NCBI RefSeq assembly: GCF_019042275.1
Contig: NZ_JAHQCW010000002.1
Span: forward strand, 1-64,000
Source of the DNA: Diplocloster agilis
GTDB taxonomy: Bacteria; Bacillota; Clostridia; Lachnospirales; Lachnospiraceae
Direction: 5' to 3'
Length of the DNA: 64,000 nt
The translations under genes were made by a program, and so were the position numbers. Of the stretch, positions 40,988 through 49,797 are shown in pieces; position 1 is the first letter of the stretch, and each line of letters begins with the position of its first letter. The notes beneath the pieces were generated by a model, which was given only the letters and a program-made list of their open reading frames with translations, searched no databases and was not told the origin of the DNA.

Positions 40988-42398
40988 TGCCAAGCTTTAC
41001 CAGCTGTTCCACCGCAAACCGGACTTCATACATCATGATTTCTTCCAATTGATCCGCATAGCCCTCTGAATCCCCCCGATCGAAAGAATCCAGCAACGAG
41101 TCATAATAAGGCCGGTAGAATGCGTTGATGGCCTTCTGATCTCCATGCATATTCCGTGTGGGATATCCCCAGAAGAGCTGCTGCAGCAGCTCTTCGTACA
41201 CGGTCCGGATGACACGGCTGGGAGACAGGGCGCAAATACATTCAAGGGATATATATACGACGAGTTCGTACCGATTTGCCTGCTTGATGTATATAAGCCG
41301 TTCTTTCCAGCGGGTTCTGGATAAGGCGTCAAGGGTTGAAAGCGTGTCTTTTGCACATATTTTGCAGGATAAAGCCAGGAAATGCAGACTCTCCGCAAAA
41401 TCCAGCAGCCGTTTCCGGACGTTCGGCTGGGAAAAGTCGCAGTTTTTTGCGCATTCTTCCAATGGCAGGATCTGTGTGCCGACTCCGTTCACAGATCTGG
41501 TAGCGCCAATATTGCCCAGCAGCTGGAGCGTACGGCGGACCGTGCTGACGGAGACCTGTTTTTCTTTCGCCAGCCGTTCGAGAGAAGGCAAAAAGCTTTC
41601 GGCCTCATAATCTCCCCGGCTGATGCTGATCAGAAGCTCCATACCAAGGGAATAGCAGATCTGGGACGGCTTTTTATAACTGTTCCAGGAATAGGATATC
41701 TGCCGGTCTTTCGTGTCAGTTGGATTCATATCGTCATAAAACCGGCATAGCGCGGCGGATAACTCCTGCTGAAAATGCTCAACGCACGTTCGAAGCTCCG
41801 GCCAGTTTTTTTGGCGGCAGCATTCTGTCATGGTGAGAAGAGGAGAACTCTCCTCCGGGAAGTTTTTCAGGTTCGTTGGGATACTCAGGAAAGGAGCTTG
41901 AAAAAACATGAACGTATGCCAGACAAAACGCATGAGCAGTTCATTGTGCAAAGCGCCATAGATCCGCTGGAGATGCTGCATCATAGAATAGGGCGGAAGA
42001 ATATCCCTTAGCATGGCAAGCCGGTCGATCTCATCCAGCAATTGGGGCGATGCGCTTTTTAAACCCAGCCATTGGGCGTGGCTGAACAAAGGGCGCATGG
42101 ATCGGCTCAGATCGATCAGGGCGTTTTGGCGCACCGAGAAAAAATCCCGGATATGCTGTTGGATTTCCGATTCCTTGTAGGCAATTTTTACCGTAGCCCC
42201 CATTCTTTTGGTGAGATCGATATACCCATTATGTTTAAGCCTGAGGTACGCGGCCCGAACCGTATCCCACGAAACCTGAAGAAACCTGCTGGCTTCCTCT
42301 ATGGTAGGCAGATGATCTGCGTACCGGTATGTACCGAATTCTATTTGGGTAACCAGGATATTGTAAACCACCTGGTACAATTCCATATCTTTTTCCAA
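40956..42398 (-). CDS. GntR family regulator with large C-terminal region
   Basis: 480 residues. The winged HTH is at the N-terminus (LVTQIEFGTYRYADHLPTIEEASRFLQVSWDTVRAAYLRLKHNGYIDL, about residues 10-60). A second GntR-like segment occurs near residue 275 (FLPSLERLAKEKQVSVSTVRRTLQLLGNIGATRSVNGVGTQIL), so it seems to carry two HTH units separated and followed by all-helical regions. There is no aminotransferase domain. It is divergent from the hybrid kinase gene across a 275-bp region and may regulate it; ligand unknown. Confidence 0.75.
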   Translation of the reverse strand: MEKDMELYQVVYNILVTQIEFGTYRYADHLPTIEEASRFLQVSWDTVRAAYLRLKHNGYIDLTKRMGATVKIAYKESEIQQHIRDFFSVRQNALIDLSRSMRPLFSHAQWLGLKSASPQLLDEIDRLAMLRDILPPYSMMQHLQRIYGALHNELLMRFVWHTFMFFQAPFLSIPTNLKNFPEESSPLLTMTECCRQKNWPELRTCVEHFQQELSAALCRFYDDMNPTDTKDRQISYSWNSYKKPSQICYSLGMELLISISRGDYEAESFLPSLERLAKEKQVSVSTVRRTLQLLGNIGATRSVNGVGTQILPLEECAKNCDFSQPNVRKRLLDFAESLHFLALSCKICAKDTLSTLDALSRTRWKERLIYIKQANRYELVVYISLECICALSPSRVIRTVYEELLQQLFWGYPTRNMHGDQKAINAFYRPYYDSLLDSFDRGDSEGYADQLEEIMMYEVRFAVEQLVKLGIREAADLVLP

Positions 42399-42538
42399 CG
42401 TTGATCCCTCTCCTTATTAATGAAAAATCGGTCATGGTTCAAAAATCAGTATAGCATTTATTTCGTATTATTTCTACTTTGCAAAAATGGGTATGCGAAA
42501 ACGGGTAACCCCTTGGAATCTGCCGGTATGCAATATGG

Positions 42539-42567
42539 TTGCTATTTTTGTCAGATTTTGTTATACT
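42539..42567 (+). promoter_or_regulatory. Promoter of the hybrid kinase gene
   Basis: TTGCTA (42539-42544), 17-bp spacer, TATACT (42562-42567). A stem AAATAGCTGATTC/GAATCAGTTATTT (about 42611-42657) follows in the leader, ending just before the AAGGAG site. Confidence 0.55.
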
Positions 42568-42673
42568 CTACAGTATAAATTGGGATATGAACAAGGTGTG
42601 GCTCGGCTGAAATAGCTGATTCATCGGCTGAAACACCAAATACAGGAATCAGTTATTTGTACCGAAGGAGAAC

Positions 42674-45031
42674 ATGATGGATTCATTAGAGAGTTTAAAG
42701 AAACGGGCCGGCTATTTTCCATGGATGCTGGATGAATATATAGGCAACGCTTACGTAAGCGACATTGAGACCTATGAACTGCTGTATCTCAATAAAACCG
42801 CCTGCGAGACACTGGGCCGTTCGTTTCAATCGATGGTTGGCTGTAAGTGCTACGAGGTCATTCAGGGCCGCACTTCCCCCTGCCCTTTTTGCACCAACGA
42901 CCGTATAACAGAAACGGAATTCTATGAATGGGAATTTTATAATCCGGTATTAGACCGCACCTTTATGATCAAAAACCGGATCGTGGACTGGAATGGGCGC
43001 AGGGCGAGGCTGGAGCTGTCGCATGACAATTACAGCCTGGAATATAAGCTGGCAAAAAAGGACCGGGAGCGGGAAGCGATTCTAAGGACCATTCCCGGCG
43101 GACTGGCCCGGGTGGACGCCCGGGATATGAGCACGATCCTTTGGTACGGCGGTGGATTTTTGCAGATGATCGGTTATACCCAGGAACAATTTGAAGAAGA
43201 ATTACATTCCCAGTGTCTCTATATGCATCCGGAGGACAAAGAGCGTGCCATCACTTTGATGAAAAACGCGATGAAAACAGGTGAGGATACTATTATGGAA
43301 GCGCGTATCATCACCCGGGATAAAAGAACAAAGATCTGCACGATTACACTGAGTTATGTCAGCAGCCAGGACAGCTGGGATGGCATTGAATCCTTTTACA
43401 GTGTCGGCATTGATATGACAGAGGAACGGGAAGAACAGGAGAGACAGCATATGGCGTTGGAAGACGCCTATCACGCGGCCCGGGTGGCAAGTTCGGCCAA
43501 GAGCGACTTCCTTTCCTCCATGTCCCATGATATCCGTACGCCCATGAACGCAATCATGGGTATGGCCGCAATTGCACAGGCCAATCTGGACTCCCCTGAT
43601 AAGCTTCGGGACTGTCTGAACAAAATAGGCACTTCCAGCAGGCATCTGTTAAGCCTGATCAACGAAGTCCTGGATATGTCCAAAATCGAAAGCGGCAGGA
43701 TCGATCTCACCCTGGAAGAGGTCAATCTCCCGGATCTGATTCAGAGTGTCACAGATGTGTGCCGCCCGCTGATCACCGAAAAGAAGCAGCAGTTCCAGAT
43801 CAGTATCGGCCAGGTAAGCCACGAGAAGGTTATCGCGGATGGCGACCGGTTACAGCAGATTCTGATGAATCTGCTTTCAAATGCCATAAAATATACGCCG
43901 GAAGGCGGCAGCATCAGCCTGAGAATGGATGAAACCCGTACCCTTTCTTCCGGCAAAAGCCAGTATGAATTTATCTGTACGGACAATGGCATCGGGATCT
44001 CCGAAGAATTCATGCCTTATCTGTTCGAGCCCTTCTCGCGGGCGGAGGACCCCCGCATCAGCAAATTGCAGGGGACGGGGCTTGGGATGGCGATTACGGA
44101 CAATATCGTCCGTATCATGAACGGTACGATCGAGGTGGAAAGTGAGCTGGGTGCAGGAAGCAAATTCACCGTATCGATTCCGCTGGAACTATGTGAGAAA
44201 GAGGAATCGGGCAATCGTGAGCTGGCCGGTCTGCCGGTGCTGGTGGTGGATGACGATCAGATAACATGTGAAAGCGCCACGGCGCTTTTAAACGAATTGG
44301 GAATGAAGGGCTGCTGGGTATTATCCGGAGCGGAGGCCCTGCGCATGGTTTCTGAAGCACACGCGCAAAAAGAGGATTTCTACGCCGTTATCCTGGACTG
44401 GAAGATGCCGGAGATGGACGGTTTGGAAACCTTAAAAGAGATAAGGAAATCACTGGGTAAAGATGTCCCTATTATCATTATCTCCGCATACGATTATTCC
44501 GACATCGAGGAAGAATTTCTGCGTGCAGGCGCCGATGCTTTTATTACCAAGCCCCTCTTTAAGTCCAAAATGCTGCAGGTCCTGCAGTTATTCCTGGATT
44601 CCGACAAGCTGGAGACAGCAGCCTCGGAGGAAGAAAAATGGCCGGTTCTGTACGGCAGGCGTGTACTGCTTGTGGAGGATAATGATCTGAACCGTGAGAT
44701 CGCTGTGGAACTGCTGCAAATGCAGCATATAGACGTGGATACCGTAGAAAACGGGCAGCTGGCTCTGGATACTTTTCAAGCTTCGGCCCCCGGATTTTAT
44801 GACGCTATTTTGATGGACATCCAGATGCCGGTTATGAACGGATACGACGCCGCCGGCTCCATCCGTTCTCTGGAACGAAGCGACGCGCAGACAGTCCCTA
44901 TTGTGGCGATGACAGCGGACGCTTTTGCCGCCGATGTGGTCAAGGCCCGCAGCGCCGGCATGAACGACCATATTGCGAAGCCTATAGATATAAACAGGCT
45001 GCTGGAGGTTCTGCATAATTTGCTGTCGTAA
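42674..45031 (+). CDS. Hybrid sensor histidine kinase/response regulator
   Basis: 785 residues, no membrane segment, so a cytoplasmic sensor. Order: PAS 1 (about 15-120, with the Cys-rich CPFCTNDRI motif), PAS 2 (about 135-250), HisKA with the phospho-acceptor His in SSMSHDIRTPMN (about residue 285), HATPase_c (NLLSNAIKYTPEGG, DNGIGISEEF, GTGLGMAI), receiver 1 (Asp in VILDWKMPEMDG) and receiver 2 (Asp in ILMDIQMPVMNG). No output or HPt domain is present, so a separate partner is needed. AAGGAG precedes two ATGs (42674, 42677). Confidence 0.92.
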   Translation: MMDSLESLKKRAGYFPWMLDEYIGNAYVSDIETYELLYLNKTACETLGRSFQSMVGCKCYEVIQGRTSPCPFCTNDRITETEFYEWEFYNPVLDRTFMIKNRIVDWNGRRARLELSHDNYSLEYKLAKKDREREAILRTIPGGLARVDARDMSTILWYGGGFLQMIGYTQEQFEEELHSQCLYMHPEDKERAITLMKNAMKTGEDTIMEARIITRDKRTKICTITLSYVSSQDSWDGIESFYSVGIDMTEEREEQERQHMALEDAYHAARVASSAKSDFLSSMSHDIRTPMNAIMGMAAIAQANLDSPDKLRDCLNKIGTSSRHLLSLINEVLDMSKIESGRIDLTLEEVNLPDLIQSVTDVCRPLITEKKQQFQISIGQVSHEKVIADGDRLQQILMNLLSNAIKYTPEGGSISLRMDETRTLSSGKSQYEFICTDNGIGISEEFMPYLFEPFSRAEDPRISKLQGTGLGMAITDNIVRIMNGTIEVESELGAGSKFTVSIPLELCEKEESGNRELAGLPVLVVDDDQITCESATALLNELGMKGCWVLSGAEALRMVSEAHAQKEDFYAVILDWKMPEMDGLETLKEIRKSLGKDVPIIIISAYDYSDIEEEFLRAGADAFITKPLFKSKMLQVLQLFLDSDKLETAASEEEKWPVLYGRRVLLVEDNDLNREIAVELLQMQHIDVDTVENGQLALDTFQASAPGFYDAILMDIQMPVMNGYDAAGSIRSLERSDAQTVPIVAMTADAFAADVVKARSAGMNDHIAKPIDINRLLEVLHNLLS

Positions 45032-45232
45032 ATATTTTATAGGCGTTCCAGACGTTAGTAAGCGTTGATAACTGAATACAGACTTTCCAGAGTATATGCT
45101 TTTTTCCGTCCCTATCCATTTGAGTGTGAAAAGCCTCTGTACTCTTTTTTTGTGTCGGTTATTTTCAGTGATGAGATACTGCGGGCGACTAAGATACTGT
45201 TTAGAAAATTTCATAAAACAGGAGAGAGATTA

Positions 45233-45760
45233 ATGAATGAAAATGATCTGAGAGTGATAAAAACGCTGGAGGCCGTAGAGTCGTCTTTTCTGGATATGCT
45301 GGAAGAACTGCCGTTTGAAAAAATAACGGTCAGGGAGCTTTCCCGCAGGGCAAAAATCAATACAGGTACCTTTTATCTTCATTTTCAGAATATCGACGAT
45401 CTTCACGATAGGCTGATACAGGTATTTTTGGACAAATTTATTGCTTCCATGGATTATTTTCCGCTTTTTCTTACACAGCCGGAACAGTTTCTGGATAAAC
45501 TTAAGGATACCATTCATCAAAATCTCGATCACTGCTGCCGGCTCTTTCGGCATCGGGATATGTCGCTGTCGGAACCTTATCTGATCAAACTACTAACGAA
45601 GAAGATTTACGAATCCTGTCCGCTTGAAAACAGCAGGGAAAATGATATCCGGCTGGAGGCCGTGCTGACCAGCCTGCTTCATATGAATCTGAAGTATGAC
45701 CAGGAATGCCCGGAGATTATCCAAAAGGTCTTTTCCGATATGATCCGGGGACTGTTTTAA
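45233..45760 (+). CDS. TetR/AcrR family regulator
   Basis: 175 residues. HTH at about residues 8-55: LEAVESSFLDMLEELPFEKITVRELSRRAKINTGTFYLHFQNIDDL, with the TetR tyrosine in the recognition helix. A divergent helical ligand-binding half follows, as in the DhaS/YbiH branch. GGAGAGAG sets the start at 45233; a longer in-frame opening at 45065 has no ribosome site. The adjacent metallophosphoesterase gene (+, 95 bp downstream) may be its target. Confidence 0.85.
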   Translation: MNENDLRVIKTLEAVESSFLDMLEELPFEKITVRELSRRAKINTGTFYLHFQNIDDLHDRLIQVFLDKFIASMDYFPLFLTQPEQFLDKLKDTIHQNLDHCCRLFRHRDMSLSEPYLIKLLTKKIYESCPLENSRENDIRLEAVLTSLLHMNLKYDQECPEIIQKVFSDMIRGLF

Positions 45761-45855
45761 GACCCGGAAGGTAAGTGGAAGCGCAGCGATTTGCAAAATC
45801 TTCGGAATATTCATTCATATCGATATCTATATAGAAAGCAGGAGGAGAAAACGCT

Positions 45856-46971
45856 GTGGTTATATTTATATTAGTTGGGATGCTGCTAGCACTGGCATCC
45901 GGCCTTTATTGGCTGACAGGCAGATGGCTGTCGCTCTATGGAATCCCGGTTAAGAAATGGAACATCCGTCTGCTGCGGGTTGGCGCAGTATTGGCTGTGG
46001 CCTTATTGTGCTGGCTGTGGAGAATGACTCTACTGATTGCGCTGCACCTGATGGCTTTGTTCTTTTTGATGGATGTGGGGGCTTTTGTCATACGGCGTGT
46101 GGGGAGAAAGTGCAGGGAAGAGAGATGGTACCGGACCTTTCGCAGTATTTACCACAGCGGCCTTGTCCCGGTTTGTATCACATGCCTGCTTCTCGGTTTC
46201 GGCGCTTACCAAATAAGAAATATTGTCCCAACGGAATATACCATTTCCACGGATAAAGTCCAAGCTAATTATAGAGTAATTTTGCTGACAGACCTCCACT
46301 ATGATACGATTCAAAACCGGAATGTACTAAAAAATAAAATAGATGAAATAAATGCATGGAACCCTGACCTGATTGTGCTTGGCGGGGATATTGTGGAGGA
46401 GGGCACTTCAAAGACGTCTATGGAGGAGGCCTTTCAAGTATTGGGCGGGCTTAAGAGCACCTTCGGCACTTACTATGTGTACGGAAATCATGACCGGCAG
46501 GATTATGCGGATGCGGCTTCCGGGGCACGCACCTATACCGTGCAGGAACTGCAGGATGCAATTGAATCTAATGGTATCACTATTTTGTGTGACCGGTGGG
46601 TTCCTGTGGGAGAAGAGCTGGTGCTTGCCGGCAGAAACGATGTGTCCACACGGGACGGACGGGCCGCCGCGAAATACCTGTTAAAAGATGCGGATCTGAA
46701 CCGGTTTATCATAACAGCCGACCACCAGCCTGTTGAGACAAAAGAGAATGCCAAGCTGGGTGTGGATCTGCAGCTGTCCGGCCATACCCATGCGGGTCAG
46801 ATATTTCCGGTGGGCTATTTTACAGACTGGTTCCTTGAGCCGAACTATGGGAAATATGAGATGGAGGGATGCACGCTAATCGTATCCTCCGGAGTTGCCG
46901 GATGGGGTTTTCCTGCCCGTACACAGGGAAAATGTGAATATGTTGTGATAGACATTATTCCAGATAAATAA
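45856..46971 (+). CDS. Membrane-anchored metallophosphoesterase (YkuE/YaeI type)
   Basis: 371 residues. About four N-terminal membrane helices (residues 1-125) lead to an extracytoplasmic calcineurin-like domain. Metal motifs: LLTDLHYD (DxH), LGGDIVEEG (GD), YVYGNHDRQ (GNHD), ITADHQP and LSGHTHAGQIFP (GHxH). Relatives act on UDP-diacylglucosamine-like or phosphodiester substrates; the natural substrate here is unknown. It begins with GTG at 45856, eight bases after GGAGGAG. A terminator follows. Confidence 0.88.
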   Translation: MVIFILVGMLLALASGLYWLTGRWLSLYGIPVKKWNIRLLRVGAVLAVALLCWLWRMTLLIALHLMALFFLMDVGAFVIRRVGRKCREERWYRTFRSIYHSGLVPVCITCLLLGFGAYQIRNIVPTEYTISTDKVQANYRVILLTDLHYDTIQNRNVLKNKIDEINAWNPDLIVLGGDIVEEGTSKTSMEEAFQVLGGLKSTFGTYYVYGNHDRQDYADAASGARTYTVQELQDAIESNGITILCDRWVPVGEELVLAGRNDVSTRDGRAAAKYLLKDADLNRFIITADHQPVETKENAKLGVDLQLSGHTHAGQIFPVGYFTDWFLEPNYGKYEMEGCTLIVSSGVAGWGFPARTQGKCEYVVIDIIPDK

Positions 46972-46990
46972 ATGAAGGGGAACGCTTGAG

Positions 46991-47016
46991 AGGCATGTTA
47001 GGACATGCTTCTTTTT
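46991..47016 (+). terminator. Terminator
   Basis: GCATGT-TAGG-ACATGC with a T-rich tail. Confidence 0.75.
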
Positions 47017-47017
47017 C

Positions 47018-47078
47018 GTACCATAAAAGTGCAGTTGTCAGAGTTAATTACTCTCTATCACCTACACTTTTATGGTAC
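47018..47078. repeat. 61-bp hairpin element
   Basis: GTACCATAAAAGTG (47018-47031) is the exact complement of 47065-47078, with an inner AGAGT/ACTCT helix. It directly abuts the previous terminator and has no T-run of its own. Past it lie short direct repeats (GGCCGATTAA twice near 47140). Confidence 0.65.
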
Positions 47079-47167
47079 TAAAATGCCCTCCGCGGGATCG
47101 TACGGCGGCAGAATGCGCAGAATGGCAGAATGGAAGAGGCCGATTAAGGCCGATTAAGAACATCTAC

Positions 47168-47196
47168 TTGAAGTTCTTACCCAAAATGTATATAAT
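47168..47196 (+). promoter_or_regulatory. Promoter of the radical SAM-RNase G operon
   Basis: TTGAAG (47168-47173), 17-bp spacer, TATAAT (47191-47196). Confidence 0.6.
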
Positions 47197-47246
47197 AATT
47201 TAGATTGTATCTAATTTGGAAAGAAATAGGAATTGAAAGGAATAAG

Positions 47247-49115
47247 ATGAGAAAACTAGCTTTAAGTGATGAAATACTGATGACGATAGAAAAGCCCGCG
47301 CGTTACATTGGGAACGAGGTAAACTCAGTAACAAAGGATCCGGATCAGATCGACATCCGTTTCTGCATGTGCTTCCCGGATGTGTATGAGATCGGGATGT
47401 CCCATCTGGGCATTCAGATTCTATATGATTTATTTAACCGACGCCAGGATACCTGGTGTGAACGCGTATATTCTCCCTGGGTGGATCTGGACCGGATCAT
47501 GAGGGAAAAGGAAATTCCACTGTTTGCGTTAGAGTCTCAGGACCCGGTAAAGGACTTTGATTTCCTGGGAATCACCATACAGTACGAGATGTGCTATACG
47601 AATATCCTTCAGATACTGGATCTGAGTAAAATTCCGCTGATCGCCAGGGACCGGACCGATGAAGATCCCATCGTGATCGGCGGCGGCCCCTGTACGTATA
47701 ATCCGGAGCCTCTGGCGGATTTCTTCGATCTGTTTTACATCGGAGAAGGGGAGACTGTGTACGACCAGCTGCTTGACACCTACAAGGAACACCGGAAAAA
47801 TGGCGGGTCACGGCAGGATTTCCTGCTGCGGGCCGCACAGATACCGGGTATCTACGTACCGATGTTCTATGAAACCACTTATCTTGAAGACGGCACCGTG
47901 GACAAGTTCCGCCCGGTGCGCCCCGATGTACCGGAAGTAATCGAAAAACAGATGGCTCTTAATGTCAACCCGCTTCCTTATCCCATGAAGCCCATCGTGC
48001 CGTTTATTAAGGTAACCCAGGACCGGGTGGTTCTGGAGATCCAAAGAGGCTGTATCCGCGGATGCCGGTTCTGTCAGGCCGGAATGCTGTATCGGCCGAC
48101 CCGGGAAAAAGATCTGGAAGTCCTGAAACAGTATGCTTATGAAATGCTGAAAAATACCGGCCATGAGGAGATTTCCTTAAGTTCCTTAAGCTCCAGTGAT
48201 TATTCACAGTTAGAGGAGCTGGTTCAGTTTCTGATCGAAGAATTCAAGGGACAGGGGATCAATATATCCCTGCCTTCCCTTCGGATCGATTCCTTTTCCC
48301 TGGATGTCATGAGTAAGGTGCAGGACGTTCGGAAAAGCAGCCTGACCTTCGCGCCGGAGGCCGGTTCCCAGCGTCTGCGCAATGTGATCAACAAGGGCCT
48401 GACCGAGGAGGATATCTTAAACGGAGCCAGGCTTGCCTTTATCGGCGGCTGGAACCGGGTCAAGCTGTATTTTATGCTGGGCCTTCCGACGGAGACGGAG
48501 GAGGATATCCGGGGTATCGCCCATCTCTCGGAAAAGATCGCGGAGCTTTATTATGAAACGGTCCCGAAAGAAAACCGTTCCGGCAAATGCCAGATCGTGG
48601 CCAGCACCTCCTTTTTTGTTCCAAAGCCCTTTACTCCGTTCCAGTGGGCCAGAATGTGCACAAAAGAAGAATTCCTGGACAAAGCCAGAACCGTTAACCT
48701 GGAGATCAAAAACCAGCTGAACCGGAAAAGCATCAAATACAACTGGCATGAAGCGGATGTCACCGTGCTGGAAGGTATTTTCGCCAGAGGGGACCGCAGG
48801 ATCGGCGCGGCCATTCAGCTGGCTTATGAGCGCGGAGCCCTTTATGACGCCTGGTCCGAATACTTTGACAATGAGCGCTGGATGAAAGCTTTTGAAGACT
48901 GCGGGCTGGATGTGGATTTCTATACGGTCCGGGAACGCGGGGAAGATGAAGTATTCCCGTGGGATTTTATCCGGATCGGCGTAACCAAACGCCATCTCTT
49001 TAAAGAATGGGAGAGGGCGGCGCAGAAAATTGTCACGCCCAACTGCCGGGAAAAATGTTCCGGATGCGGCGCGGCCGTTTATGGAGGAGGTGTCTGTTTT
49101 GAAAATCAGAATTAA
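47247..49115 (+). CDS. B12-binding-type radical SAM protein (TIGR03960 family)
   Basis: 622 residues. An N-terminal cobalamin-binding-like fold (FCMCFPDVYEIGMSHLGIQILYDLFN) precedes the radical SAM core with EIQRGCIRGCRFCQAGMLYRP, giving the CxxxCxxC [4Fe-4S] motif (about residue 265). FAPEAGSQRLRNVINKGLTE follows. The C-terminus ends in a Cys cluster (NCREKCSGCGA). This family is always next to a DUF2344 partner, as here. Its reaction is unknown; the setting near rng and rplU suggests RNA or ribosome modification. GAAAGGAA sets the start at 47247. Confidence 0.9.
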   Translation: MRKLALSDEILMTIEKPARYIGNEVNSVTKDPDQIDIRFCMCFPDVYEIGMSHLGIQILYDLFNRRQDTWCERVYSPWVDLDRIMREKEIPLFALESQDPVKDFDFLGITIQYEMCYTNILQILDLSKIPLIARDRTDEDPIVIGGGPCTYNPEPLADFFDLFYIGEGETVYDQLLDTYKEHRKNGGSRQDFLLRAAQIPGIYVPMFYETTYLEDGTVDKFRPVRPDVPEVIEKQMALNVNPLPYPMKPIVPFIKVTQDRVVLEIQRGCIRGCRFCQAGMLYRPTREKDLEVLKQYAYEMLKNTGHEEISLSSLSSSDYSQLEELVQFLIEEFKGQGINISLPSLRIDSFSLDVMSKVQDVRKSSLTFAPEAGSQRLRNVINKGLTEEDILNGARLAFIGGWNRVKLYFMLGLPTETEEDIRGIAHLSEKIAELYYETVPKENRSGKCQIVASTSFFVPKPFTPFQWARMCTKEEFLDKARTVNLEIKNQLNRKSIKYNWHEADVTVLEGIFARGDRRIGAAIQLAYERGALYDAWSEYFDNERWMKAFEDCGLDVDFYTVRERGEDEVFPWDFIRIGVTKRHLFKEWERAAQKIVTPNCREKCSGCGAAVYGGGVCFENQN

Positions 49116-49797
49116 GTTCGGCAAGTACGGCGCCATGAAATTTATCGGGCACCTGGATATTATGCGGTATTTTCAGAAAGCCATGCGAAGGGCGGGCATT
49201 CCCATCTCATATTCCGGCGGCTACAGCCCTCATATGATTATGTCCTTTGCTTCCCCCCTGGGGGTTGGGCTTACCAGCGACGGGGAATACATGGATATCG
49301 AAGCAGAAGAGTGCCTTCCAAGTGAAGAGGCCGTCCGGCGGTTAAATGACGTTATGGTGGAAGGAATGAAAGTGTTCCGTTACCGGCTTCTGCCCGATGA
49401 CGCGGGCAACGCCATGTCGTTAGTAGCCGCAGCGGACTATCTTGTCTGTTTTCGGGAGGGCTGCGCCCCGGCTCTTGCGTGGCAGGATCAGCTGCAGGAT
49501 TTCTTTTCTCAGGATGAAATCCCCATTCTGAAAAAAACAAAGAAAAGCGAGAAAGTAGTTGACATAAAGCCACTGATTTATTCTCTGGAATTATGTGAAG
49601 GTGACATAATATCTATGCGGTTATCCGCCGGAAGCGCGGACAATCTAAAACCTGAATTAGTGATGGAAGCTTTTGCCGCCTTTTCCGGTTTTGAATTGCC
49701 GCAGTTTGGCATACAGATCCATAGAAAAGAGCTCTATGCCAGAAGTGAAGACACTCTGCTCCCCTTGGAAGCGTTAGGTGAAGACATTGGAGAATAA
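49099..49797 (+). CDS. Radical SAM-associated protein (DUF2344, TIGR03936)
   Basis: 232 residues, starting KIRIKFGKYGAMKFIGHLDIMRYFQKAMRRAGIPISYSGGYSPHMIMSFASPLGVGLTSDGEY, the family hallmark. In some bacteria it is fused to the radical SAM partner. Here it overlaps that gene by 17 bp. TTG at 49099 after GGAGGAGG is the likely start; GTG 49090 and ATG 49081 lie in or near the ribosome site. Its end overlaps the RNase G gene, so three genes are coupled. Confidence 0.85.
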   Translation: MKIRIKFGKYGAMKFIGHLDIMRYFQKAMRRAGIPISYSGGYSPHMIMSFASPLGVGLTSDGEYMDIEAEECLPSEEAVRRLNDVMVEGMKVFRYRLLPDDAGNAMSLVAAADYLVCFREGCAPALAWQDQLQDFFSQDEIPILKKTKKSEKVVDIKPLIYSLELCEGDIISMRLSAGSADNLKPELVMEAFAAFSGFELPQFGIQIHRKELYARSEDTLLPLEALGEDIGE

